DNA from: Candidatus Poribacteria bacterium
GTDB taxonomy: Bacteria; Poribacteria; WGA-4E; GCA-2687025
Direction of reading: 5' to 3'
Length of the DNA stretch: 64,000 nucleotides
Assembly: GCA_026004875.1 (NCBI GenBank)
Contig: BPJZ01000004.1
Span: forward strand, 62,001 to 126,000
Below the pieces are notes generated by a model that saw only the letters and a list, made by a program, of their open reading frames with translations, was not told where the DNA came from and searched no databases. Below, piece after piece: positions 18,247 to 25,459 of the stretch (the stretch's first letter is position 1; every line of letters begins with the position of its first letter). The translations under genes and the position numbers were made by a program.

Positions 18247-18883
18247 CGGTCTTTTGTCCTCGTTCCAGGCGACGAGCTAGGCTGGAGAGCCCCAGCGTCA
18301 GGACTAAGTAGATGGCAGCGACCATCGCCCAGACTTCAAACGTCTCGTAGGTCCGGGCCACCTCCAGCCGCCCCCGCTGGGTCACCTCCGGCAGAGCGAT
18401 CACCGCCGCGAGCGACGTGTCCTTGAGCAGCGAGACCGACTCGTTGACCAAGGCCGGCAGTACGTTCCGAACGGCTTGAGGGAGCACCACATGACGCATC
18501 GTCTGCCAGGCGGAGAGCCCTAGAGCGCGCGCGGCTTCGGTTTGACCCGGGTCCACCGATTCGATGCCGGCCCGGAACACCTCCCCGATGAACGCCCCGT
18601 AACAGAGTCCAAAGGCGGCTACTGCCGACCAGAAGGCACTGACCTGAACCCCTCGACCCACTACTCCCTGGAGTCCAAAAAAGAGAAACAGCAAGAGCAC
18701 CAAAAGCGGCACGCCCCGGATCAGCTCAACATAGAGAAAGGCGAACAAGCGCAACGGCCGCCAAGGCGAAAGCCGCATCGTGGCGATCGCCAGTCCCCAG
18801 ACGATCCCAACCGCAAGCGAACAGACCAGGAGCGCCAACGTCAGTTGGAGACCGCCCAACAGGTAGATCAGCCGATCCAGCAT
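18209..18883 (-). CDS. Polar amino acid-type ABC transporter permease
   Basis: Membrane subunit of a HisM/GlnP-type importer. The 224-residue product has about five hydrophobic helices, [17 protein letters not shown] after the second, and the EAA loop [20 protein letters not shown] that docks to the ATPase. I chose the ATG at 18883 with AGGAG upstream, giving [18 protein letters not shown]; the longer open frame back to 19165 is antisense-like and lies over the SIMPL gene. It follows the SIMPL gene by 28 bases and overlaps the ATPase gene. Confidence 0.9.
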   Translation of the reverse strand: MLDRLIYLLGGLQLTLALLVCSLAVGIVWGLAIATMRLSPWRPLRLFAFLYVELIRGVPLLVLLLFLFFGLQGVVGRGVQVSAFWSAVAAFGLCYGAFIGEVFRAGIESVDPGQTEAARALGLSAWQTMRHVVLPQAVRNVLPALVNESVSLLKDTSLAAVIALPEVTQRGRLEVARTYETFEVWAMVAAIYLVLTLGLSSLARRLERGQKTVVHTDHSHPQPA

Positions 18884-18911
18884 GACGCCGACGCTCCTGA
18901 GCGAGAGGAAT

Positions 18912-19622
18912 CTACTCGATCTCGTAGAGGATCTCGACGGTGACGGTAATATCCACCGTTCCCGGCTCAACGGGCACGGCGGCGTCTGCGGCTCGCTCCA
19001 GCCCGAAGACCGGGATCGGCCCGCCCCCTCCGGTCTCCCGGATGCGGATCGGTTCGCCCAGGGAGATATCGGCCTCTTCGGCGATCTCTTCAGCCTGGGT
19101 TCGAGCGTCAGCGATCGCCAGGCGCCGCGCCTCGGCGACCAGCTCCTCCCGATTGGATACGTCAAAGACGATTCCGTGGATCAGGTTGGCCCCTGCGTCC
19201 ACAGCGGCCTGAAGCACCTGTCCGACCTGCGTCACGTCCCGAACGGTTGCCCGCACCGAGTTGGTCACTTGAAACCCGACCAACTGAGGCGGCCCCTCGC
19301 GCGGGTACTGCATCTGTGGGGTGACAGAGAACCGCTCCGTCCGGAGGTCCCCTGGGGCGATTCCCAGCGCCCGGAGGGCGTCCAGGATCGCGCTTACCTT
19401 TGCGTTGTTCTCGGCTACCGCCTGCTGGGCGTCGGCATGGAAGGTCTGAACGCCGACCGAAACGATCGCGATGTCCGGCTGAACGGTGACCTTTCCGGTA
19501 CCGACCACCAGAAGCCCTTCAGGCTCCGCCCCGACCACCTCCACCTGGGTGCATCCTAAGGTCCCCAGGAGGAGTCCAAGCCCTAGAAACAGGGCACTGG
19601 CAACAAGCGACCTGCGCTTCAT
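18912..19622 (-). CDS. SIMPL domain (DUF541) lipoprotein
   Basis: Periplasmic SIMPL-family protein. The 236-residue product has a lipoprotein signal with lipobox LGTLGC at about residue 24. The DUF541 domain follows: GTGKVTVQPDIAIVSVGVQT, the helix AVAENNAKVSAILDALRALG, LRTERFSVTPQ, and a C-terminal AIADARTQAEEIA with the strand TVDITVTVEILYEI. Family members are envelope proteins, some linked to oxidative or membrane stress, but no enzyme activity is established. Its start overlaps the stop of the PfkB-SIS gene by 4 bases, so it is translationally coupled to that fusion. Confidence 0.88.
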   Translation of the reverse strand: MKRRSLVASALFLGLGLLLGTLGCTQVEVVGAEPEGLLVVGTGKVTVQPDIAIVSVGVQTFHADAQQAVAENNAKVSAILDALRALGIAPGDLRTERFSVTPQMQYPREGPPQLVGFQVTNSVRATVRDVTQVGQVLQAAVDAGANLIHGIVFDVSNREELVAEARRLAIADARTQAEEIAEEADISLGEPIRIRETGGGGPIPVFGLERAADAAVPVEPGTVDITVTVEILYEIE

Positions 19623-21238
19623 TCTCCGCGAACCTTCCTTCCTAACGATCCGCCGGAGTGGTATTTAGCGAACTCCTCCCGTGTAACGTTTTTCGCCTGA
19701 GCGAGCATGACGGCCAACGCATCGCCGACGGCCAGCTGGGCGGTCGTGCTGGAGGTGGGGGCCAGGCCCAACGGGTCGGCTTCCCGCTCGACGGGGACCA
19801 AGAGGGTGACCGCCGCGCGCTGCGCCAGCGTTGACTCAGCGCGGCCGGTGATGGCGATCACCTGCGTGCCGCTGTTCCGCTGGACCGCCGCGACGGTCTC
19901 CAGGAGCTCCGCCGTCTCGCCGGAGTTGGAGATCGCCACCAGCAGGTCTCCAGGTCGGACAGCGCCGCTGTCGCCGTGGACAGCGTCAAGGGGGTCGAGA
20001 AAGTGGGCAGGAATGCCGAAGCTGGCCAGCGTGGCCGCCAGTTTTTGAGCGATAAAGCGGCACTTGCCAACGCCGGTTGTGTGGATCCGTCCGTTCTGGG
20101 CGAGGGCCTTCTGCATCAGCTCACAAGCGGCGTCGAGCCGCTCTGGAGAGATGAGCGCCTCGACGGCCTCCAGGGCGCTCCGTTCGGCCCGGAGCACCTG
20201 CACTCCCAGATGGCGCGAAGCGTCCACGGGCGGCGACGGCTCCGGCGGCAGCTCAAAGGGCAACGGTCCGCCGAACAGCCGTTGCACGTCGTCGCGGCTG
20301 CGGCCCAGCACAGGGAAGGCCCCGATCACCAGGCAACAGGCCCCTCCACAGGCGTTGGCTAGGCGGCCCGTCGTCTCCAGGTCCTCAAGGCCGTGATAGA
20401 GCGCTGCGATCAGCCCGCCCAGGAACGCGTCCCCCGCGCCGGTGGAGTCCACCGCTGCGATCTCCGCCGCGGGGACGCGGCAAGTGCTCCGTCCGTCGGT
20501 CAGGACGCTTCCCGCCCGCCCGTCGGTGATGGCCACCAGCTCACCTCCAAACCGGCGAAGGATCGCCTCGGCCTGCTCTTCAGCGGTTCGAGCCTCGGTC
20601 AGTTGAACCGCTGCCGCCTTCGCCGGCTTGATCACATCGGCCAAACGAATCGCCTCCTCGAGCTGCTGGTAGCTGCCCAGCTTCGCCGTCTCAACGGCGA
20701 AGTCCGGCGGAACGTCTACGTCTAGGACCGTTCGCACGCCGGCCTCTCGGGCGATTTTGAGCACCTCGATCACCGTGTCGAGGGCGAGCTGAGAGACCTC
20801 GGTCGAGACGATCGCCGCGCCCCGGATCGCCTCGGCGAAGTCTTGGCGGATATGCTCCGGCCGGGTGGTCGCGCTGGGTCCGCGGAACATATAGATCGCC
20901 CGCTCCGCCTCGGGGTCCACGTAGATCACCGAAAAACCGGTCGCGGTGTTCTCAAGAACCCGGACGTAGGAGCGATCAATTCCGTAGTGATCCATCGTCG
21001 CACGGATGAACAGGCCGTAACGGTCGTCGCCCTGGTACCCGAACAGCCCGACCGGCACCCCGAGCAGTCCGGCCCAGGAGAGATGGTTGAGCGTTACGCC
21101 GCCGACCACCTCCTGAACGACTCGGCCCGACTCGTCGGGAAGGATGTAGGTCTTCGACTCCGGTCCGGCGATCTGGTTGACTCGGTGGATCACATCCACC
21201 ACATTGCTACCGATGCCCATGACCCGTTTGGCGCTCAT
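19619..21238 (-). CDS. Fusion of PfkB sugar kinase and KdsD-like sugar-phosphate isomerase
   Basis: Two enzymes in one 539-residue chain. Residues 1 to about 320 are a ribokinase/PfkB kinase: MGIGSNVVDVIHRV, a glycine-rich VVGGVTLNHLSWAG, and the catalytic DSTGAGDAFLGG near residue 266. After a Pro-rich linker, residues about 360-539 form a SIS domain of the KdsD/KpsF arabinose-5-phosphate isomerase type: TTGVGKCRFIAQKLAATLAS, DAVHGDSGAV, ISNSGETAELLE, LAPTSSTTAQLAVGDALAVM and YHSGGSLGRKV. CBS domains, usual after KdsD, are missing. A kinase and isomerase acting in sequence on one sugar is likely, but the substrate is unknown. kdsA lies 17 kb away. Confidence 0.87.
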   Translation of the reverse strand: MSAKRVMGIGSNVVDVIHRVNQIAGPESKTYILPDESGRVVQEVVGGVTLNHLSWAGLLGVPVGLFGYQGDDRYGLFIRATMDHYGIDRSYVRVLENTATGFSVIYVDPEAERAIYMFRGPSATTRPEHIRQDFAEAIRGAAIVSTEVSQLALDTVIEVLKIAREAGVRTVLDVDVPPDFAVETAKLGSYQQLEEAIRLADVIKPAKAAAVQLTEARTAEEQAEAILRRFGGELVAITDGRAGSVLTDGRSTCRVPAAEIAAVDSTGAGDAFLGGLIAALYHGLEDLETTGRLANACGGACCLVIGAFPVLGRSRDDVQRLFGGPLPFELPPEPSPPVDASRHLGVQVLRAERSALEAVEALISPERLDAACELMQKALAQNGRIHTTGVGKCRFIAQKLAATLASFGIPAHFLDPLDAVHGDSGAVRPGDLLVAISNSGETAELLETVAAVQRNSGTQVIAITGRAESTLAQRAAVTLLVPVEREADPLGLAPTSSTTAQLAVGDALAVMLAQAKNVTREEFAKYHSGGSLGRKVRGE

Positions 21239-21256
21239 GGTTCTTCCGTTCCTGGG

Positions 21257-21865
21257 TTATTCGATGACCTGACCCAACTGACCGACGGCGGTCTTGCCGC
21301 CCTGGTAGTGGAGATGTCGCTCGGCGACGACGACTTGGGTGCTGACAATTTCGACGGTGCCGCGGACGTCGCCGATATGCTGATCGGTGATATCCACCCA
21401 GCGGAGCGGGGGGATCACCCTGGAAAGCTGGCGGAGCACGCGTCCTTCTGCGTTGCGAATGATCATGGAAACGTGTGCTTCCACGTTGTTGATATTCAGG
21501 ATGCGGAACCAGTCGCGCGCGCCGGCGGAGAGTTCCGCAAAGAAGAGCCGCTTTCCTGCCGTTTTGTTCTCCGGCGCGGCGCCGGGGAGGTCGATCACTT
21601 CGGAGCCCCGGTGCATGTGCCGCTCTGCAACGATCGGCTGATCGGAGGTGATCTCCAGCCAGGTCATCTCTTTGACCTCCTCGACCGGGGGCACCCAACC
21701 TTGAAACGGCTGGACGGTGTTCTCCGCCGACCAGACGGCCTTCCCTTCGCCGTTGCGCGCCAGGCAGGTCACCCGGGCGGGGGCGTTTCCGACGTTGACG
21801 ACCTGGATCCAGTCGGCCCAGATGGGCCCCAGCTCGGCAAAGTACAGCGTCTTGGGCGCGGGCAT
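21257..21865 (-). CDS. Two-repeat beta-rich protein (DUF5719-like repeat)
   Basis: Unnamed 202-residue protein made of two copies of a domain of about 95 residues. Copy 1 starts KTLYFAELGPIWADWIQVVN and ends IVAERHMHRGSEVIDLPG; copy 2 starts KRLFFAELSAGARDWFRILN and ends VVAERHLHYQGGKTAVGQLG. This 'FAE..w..ilN.n...a.v......G......vaER.m' pattern resembles DUF5719-type repeats of surface proteins. No signal peptide is evident, so its location is unclear. I used the ATG at 21865. It begins the six-gene minus-strand block, 18 bases ahead of the kinase-isomerase fusion. Confidence 0.65.
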   Translation of the reverse strand: MPAPKTLYFAELGPIWADWIQVVNVGNAPARVTCLARNGEGKAVWSAENTVQPFQGWVPPVEEVKEMTWLEITSDQPIVAERHMHRGSEVIDLPGAAPENKTAGKRLFFAELSAGARDWFRILNINNVEAHVSMIIRNAEGRVLRQLSRVIPPLRWVDITDQHIGDVRGTVEIVSTQVVVAERHLHYQGGKTAVGQLGQVIE

Positions 21866-21977
21866 CACCGCGTCTCCTTCACTCCGGGGTTTCGACGTTC
21901 TCAACCACCGTAAGAGTAGTGGGCCGCAGGGAGGCGGTCAAGGCCGGTGTGGGAGGGGCGGCCTCGGGGCGCTCTCC

Positions 21978-22007
21978 TTGACTCTTTTGGCGCTCCTCCG
22001 CTACAAT
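21978..22007 (+). promoter_or_regulatory. Probable sigma-70 promoter for rpmH
   Basis: TTGACT at 21978-21983 and TACAAT at 22002-22007 are separated by 18 bases. They lie 83 bases before rpmH, in the gap that divides it from the divergent minus-strand block. Confidence 0.65.
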
Positions 22008-22090
22008 CGGCAAGGAACCTGCCGGAGCGGGCAACTCCCCAGCGTGGGGAAAAGTAGCGCGCAGCACGCGAGATCGAGGGGACATCGACG

Positions 22091-22240
22091 ATGAAGCGTA
22101 CCTATCAGCCCCACAACCGAAAGCGGAGAAACAAGCACGGATTTCGCAGCCGAATGGCCACTCGAGGGGGTCGGAAGGTCTTGGCCCGTCGGCGCCGGAA
22201 AGGCCGCTATTCGCTCTCCGTCTCCAAACCACGTCCTTAG
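22091..22240 (+). CDS. rpmH: 50S ribosomal protein L34
   Basis: Short 49-residue basic protein of the large ribosomal subunit. It reads [20 protein letters not shown] and continues with [19 protein letters not shown], a clear L34 match with a short C-terminal tail ([10 protein letters not shown]). In most bacteria rpmH is followed by rnpA near the origin. Here neither rnpA, yidC nor dnaA is adjacent; a split transketolase follows after 72 bases. It has its own promoter upstream. Confidence 0.96.
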   Translation: MKRTYQPHNRKRRNKHGFRSRMATRGGRKVLARRRRKGRYSLSVSKPRP

Positions 22241-22312
22241 AGATCCGCTGGGATCCACACCCGGTCTTCCTCCGAGCCACAGCCGCTGAGGAGCGCCGGA
22301 AAGGAGTGATCT

Positions 22313-23155
22313 ATGCGCAAAACGGAAGCGCCCGACTACCGCTATCTGGCCGAGCTGGCTCGCGAAGCCCGTCGGCACGTCCTTAAGATGATCCACGCCG
22401 CCGGCTCGGGTCATCCTGGGGGATCGCTCTCCTCCCTGGATGTGCTCGTCACCCTCTACTTTCACGAGATGCGACACGATCCAAAGAACCCGGACGATCC
22501 TGACCGGGATCGGTTTATTCTCAGCAAAGGGCACGGCGTCCCCGCTCTGTACACCGTCATGGCAATGTCCGGCTACTTTGACGTTTCGCTCCTCCAGACG
22601 CTCCGAAAGCTGGACAGCCCCCTTCAAGGTCATCCGGACAAGCGGAAGCTCCCGGCGTTGGAGGCCTCGACCGGCTCGCTCGGCCAAGGGCTTTCCATCG
22701 GCATCGGAATGGCGTTGGCGCTGAAGCTGGACGGCCGCGACGCGCGCGTTTACGTGATGCTGGGCGACGGGGAGTGCGACGAAGGTCAGGTCTGGGAGGC
22801 GGCCATGTTCGCTGGAAACCGCGGCGCCCAGCTGAACAACCTCTGCGCCATTGTGGACGCCAACGGCGCCCAGCTGGACGGCTATACCAAAGACATCATG
22901 CCCCTGGAGCCGTTCGCCGACAAATGGCGAGCCTTCAACTGGAACGTTCTGGAGATCGACGGCCACTCCTATCCGGAGATCGTGGAGGCCTTCCAAAAGG
23001 CCCGCGCCTGCAAGACCGCTCCGACGGTAATCATCGCCCGGACGGTCAAGGGAAAGGGCGTCTCCTTTATGGAGGCCGCAGGGGCCAAGTACCACGGCGT
23101 CGCCCCCACCGATGAAGAGCTGGAACGGGCCTTGGCCGAGCTGGAAGCCGAGTAG
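22313..23155 (+). CDS. Transketolase, N-terminal (TPP-binding) subunit
   Basis: First half of a split transketolase, which moves two-carbon ketol units between sugar phosphates in the pentose phosphate pathway. The 280-residue product has GSGHPGGSLSSLD, FILSKGHG, STGSLGQGLSIGIGMALA and the thiamine-diphosphate motif MLGDGECDEGQVWEA with a trailing Asn (IVDANG). The partner subunit follows after 26 bases. AAAGGAG precedes the ATG. Split transketolases are common in anaerobes, archaea and many uncultured bacteria. Confidence 0.94.
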   Translation: MRKTEAPDYRYLAELAREARRHVLKMIHAAGSGHPGGSLSSLDVLVTLYFHEMRHDPKNPDDPDRDRFILSKGHGVPALYTVMAMSGYFDVSLLQTLRKLDSPLQGHPDKRKLPALEASTGSLGQGLSIGIGMALALKLDGRDARVYVMLGDGECDEGQVWEAAMFAGNRGAQLNNLCAIVDANGAQLDGYTKDIMPLEPFADKWRAFNWNVLEIDGHSYPEIVEAFQKARACKTAPTVIIARTVKGKGVSFMEAAGAKYHGVAPTDEELERALAELEAE

Positions 23156-23181
23156 CCTCTGCTCAGAAAGGACCTAGAACC

Positions 23182-24138
23182 ATGGAACGACCGCTTGGTG
23201 AGGCCACCCGGGACACCTACGGACGCGTGCTGGAAGAGCTGGGCGCTAAGAACCCCAACATCGTCGTCCTGGACGCCGACCTGTCCAGCTCGACACGGAC
23301 GGCTAAGTTTGCCGCGAAGTATCCCGATCGCTTTTTTAACTTCGGGATCGCCGAGGCAAACATGGTCAGCGCCGCAGGGGGCTTTGCGCTGGCCGGGAAG
23401 CTTCCCTTTATCAGCAGCTTTGCCGTCTTTCTCCTCTGCAAGGGCTTTGATCAACTGCGTCAGTCCATTGCCTACCCGGGCCTGAACGTGAAGGTAGTCG
23501 TCACCCACGGAGGGATCAGCATCGGGGAGGACGGCCCCTCGCAGATGAGCGTTGAGGACTTCGCGCTGGCCGTTTCGTTGCCTGGCTTTGTGGTGATCCA
23601 TCCGGCCGATCAGTATGCGGCCTACGCACTGCTCCACCAGGTGGCCGAAGACCCGCGCCCCTGTGTGGTCCGGCTCGGGCGGCCCAAGGCTCCGATCGTC
23701 TATTCGGAGTCGGACACCTTCCAGATCGGCAAGGCGAATCAGCTTCGCGACGGCTCCGATATTACCCTGATCGCCAACGGCTTGCTGGTCGCCGAAGCGC
23801 TCGACGCAGCGGAGATCCTCGAGAAGCAAGGGGTGCAGGCCCGCGTGCTGGACATGCACACGATCAAACCGATCGATGAGGAGGCGATCGCTCGTGCGGC
23901 CCGCGAGACGGGAGCCATCGTGACCGCAGAGGAGCACCTGATCACCGGCGGGCTGGGGGCGATGGTCGCCCAGGCCGTCGCGCGGACCCATCCGGTGCCG
24001 ATGGAGTTTGTCGGCATCAAGGACACTTACGCCGAATCGGGAACGCCACGCCAACTGCTGGAGCGTTACGGTCTGGTCGCCGCCGACATCGTCCGCGCCG
24101 CCGAGAAGGCCTTGGCGAGAAAGCCCCAGAACGGCTGA
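23182..24138 (+). CDS. Transketolase, C-terminal subunit
   Basis: Second half of the split transketolase. The 318-residue product carries the pyrimidine-binding domain (TYGRVLEELGAKNPNIVVLD, FNFGIAEANMVSAAGGFAL) and the C-terminal transketolase domain (MHTIKPIDEEAI, TAEEHLITGGLG). GIAEANM contains the catalytic Glu that activates thiamine diphosphate. AGAAAGGA precedes the ATG at 23182. The pair would form a heterotetramer. A DXS-like role is unlikely because DXS is a single long chain. Confidence 0.94.
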   Translation: MERPLGEATRDTYGRVLEELGAKNPNIVVLDADLSSSTRTAKFAAKYPDRFFNFGIAEANMVSAAGGFALAGKLPFISSFAVFLLCKGFDQLRQSIAYPGLNVKVVVTHGGISIGEDGPSQMSVEDFALAVSLPGFVVIHPADQYAAYALLHQVAEDPRPCVVRLGRPKAPIVYSESDTFQIGKANQLRDGSDITLIANGLLVAEALDAAEILEKQGVQARVLDMHTIKPIDEEAIARAARETGAIVTAEEHLITGGLGAMVAQAVARTHPVPMEFVGIKDTYAESGTPRQLLERYGLVAADIVRAAEKALARKPQNG

Positions 24139-24184
24139 TTGCTGGCGTCTTCCGAATCGATCCAGGCCAATTTGCCATCTTGAG

Positions 24185-24214
24185 TTGACGCTTCCCAGCG
24201 GAAGGACGTAAACT
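24185..24214 (+). promoter_or_regulatory. Probable promoter for the outer-membrane protein/cytochrome pair
   Basis: TTGACG at 24185-24190 and TAAACT at 24209-24214 are 18 bases apart. The 178-base region from here to the gene start at 24363 forms a long leader with hairpins. Confidence 0.5.
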
Positions 24215-24220
24215 ATCGGT

Positions 24221-24245
24221 GGCCCCTTGAGCGGTTCAAGGGGCC
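24221..24245 (+). other. Strong hairpin at the start of the leader
   Basis: GGCCCCTTGA (24221-24230) and TCAAGGGGCC (24236-24245) form a perfect 10-bp stem with a 5-base loop. No T-run follows, so it is not a clear terminator. It would sit at the very 5' end of a transcript from the promoter at 24185-24214 and could protect it, or it could end the transketolase message. Confidence 0.55.
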
Positions 24246-24270
24246 GGCCTTTGGGGCGATAAAAGAGAAA

Positions 24271-24346
24271 GAGTCTCAATTACATAAACGGCCTGGCCGC
24301 CCAGGCCGGGTTGTTGAGAGCGGGTTATGAGATCGAGTCTCAGTTA
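24271..24346 (+). repeat. Direct repeats flanking a hairpin in the leader
   Basis: GAGTCTCAATTA at 24271-24282 recurs as GAGTCTCAGTTA at 24335-24346, 11 of 12 bases, 64 bases apart. Between them GGCCTGG and CCAGGCC (near 24290-24307) form a 7-bp hairpin. The second repeat lies just ahead of the ribosome binding site of the gene at 24363, which suggests a leader-level control element. Confidence 0.5.
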
Positions 24347-24362
24347 CTTTTGGAGGGGCAAA

Positions 24363-25154
24363 ATGCCAACCACTACACCGTTCCGCGTGGCGGCGGCACT
24401 CCTCTTGGCCGCCGCCCTCCAGACCGCTACCGCCGACGAGCGGTTCTTCACCTACTCCTACGAGCCGAAGGTCCTTCCCCAGGGGGCCATCGAGCTGGAA
24501 CAGTGGGCCACCCTGCGCAACGGTAAAGAGCACGTCTACGCCCGTTGGGATGTCCGCACCGAGTTTGAGATCGGCCTCACCGACCGACTCACCACCGCCC
24601 TCTACATGAACTGGAAGAACGAGTGGGGCTTCAAGAACGCCACCACACTGGCAGAAAATAAGGCGGCCTTTACGGGCTGGTCTTCCGAATGGAAGTACAA
24701 GCTGACCGATCCGACCGCCGACTCGATCGGGGTACTGCTCTACGGCGAAGTAGGAGTGGACCGACACGAATGGGAACTAGAGGGAAAGCTGGTCCTCGGC
24801 AAGAACTTCGGAAACGTGGTCACCGCCCTGAACGCAATCGTTGAGCTGGAGGGCGAAACGGAGGCTGAGCTTGAAGAGGGAGAACCGGAGTCCAAAATGG
24901 AACTGGAGTGGGTTCTGGAGAACACCGCCGGCATCGCCTATCGCCTGAACTCCTTTGCCCTTGGCTTAGAAGGGCGAACCCACACCGAGATCGTCGAAGG
25001 CGAGACGGAGCACACGGCGTTCTTCCTGGGGCCGGTGATCAACGTGCGCTCTGAACGCTGGTGGGCGACGCTGACCGTTCTCTACCAGCTGACTGACATC
25101 TTAGACGAACACGAGCGAACCGAAACGCGATTGATCCTAGGCATTCACCTATGA
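24363..25154 (+). CDS. Putative outer-membrane beta-barrel protein
   Basis: A 263-residue secreted protein with a signal peptide (FRVAAALLLAAALQTATADE, residues about 6-25). The mature part is rich in alternating polar/hydrophobic strands such as ALYMNWKNEWGFKN and WATLTVLYQLTDI, with an acidic middle segment, as in outer-membrane barrels of the DUF6662 or MetA-pathway type; the family call is tentative. I chose the ATG at 24363 because GGAGGGG ends 5 bases upstream; an earlier ATG at 24327 would split the leader repeat. Its end overlaps the cytochrome gene by 4 bases, so the two are coupled. Confidence 0.6.
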   Translation: MPTTTPFRVAAALLLAAALQTATADERFFTYSYEPKVLPQGAIELEQWATLRNGKEHVYARWDVRTEFEIGLTDRLTTALYMNWKNEWGFKNATTLAENKAAFTGWSSEWKYKLTDPTADSIGVLLYGEVGVDRHEWELEGKLVLGKNFGNVVTALNAIVELEGETEAELEEGEPESKMELEWVLENTAGIAYRLNSFALGLEGRTHTEIVEGETEHTAFFLGPVINVRSERWWATLTVLYQLTDILDEHERTETRLILGIHL

Positions 25155-25459
25155 GACGCTCGTCTCTCCGAGCGGGGGCGCTGGCCGTCGTGCTGTTTGG
25201 GTGCGCGGCGGCGCTCCCGCGTGTTACTCCTCAGGACGCCCAGCGGGTCGGGGTGGCACTGGAACGGCTCCAGGCAGGCCGAGAGCTCTACATTGCCAAG
25301 TGCAGCGGCTGCCACGGCCTCTATCCTCCTCAGCGGTATACAGACGACGAGTGGGCCCACTGGGTCGAAGAGATGGCCCCCTTGGCCCGCCTGCGCCCAG
25401 TCCAGAAGGAACAGATCCTTCTCTATCTTCAAGCGATGAACGACGGGGCTCACCCCTAA
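25151..25459 (+). CDS. Small monohaem cytochrome c lipoprotein
   Basis: A 102-residue protein with a signal sequence ending in a possible lipobox cysteine (VVLFGC, residue 20). A single c-type haem site CSGCH lies at about residue 51, and later Met residues (EEMAPLA or LQAMNDG) could be the sixth ligand. The sequence LYIAKCSGCHGLYPPQRYTD matches class I cytochrome c-like domains. ATGA overlap with the barrel gene upstream suggests the two act together, for example in passing electrons at the envelope; that is inference. Its end overlaps the convergent gene by 4 bases. Confidence 0.8.
   Translation: MRRSSLRAGALAVVLFGCAAALPRVTPQDAQRVGVALERLQAGRELYIAKCSGCHGLYPPQRYTDDEWAHWVEEMAPLARLRPVQKEQILLYLQAMNDGAHP

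Noticed and set aside
20843..21913. Long plus-strand open frame of 356 codons
   Set aside because: It is antisense to the PfkB-SIS fusion and the repeat protein, whose minus-strand translations have clear family motifs. High GC keeps antisense frames open.
22001..24279. Long minus-strand open frames of 364 and 436 codons
   Set aside because: They lie opposite the transketolase subunits and rpmH and read as low-complexity antisense; no family motif.
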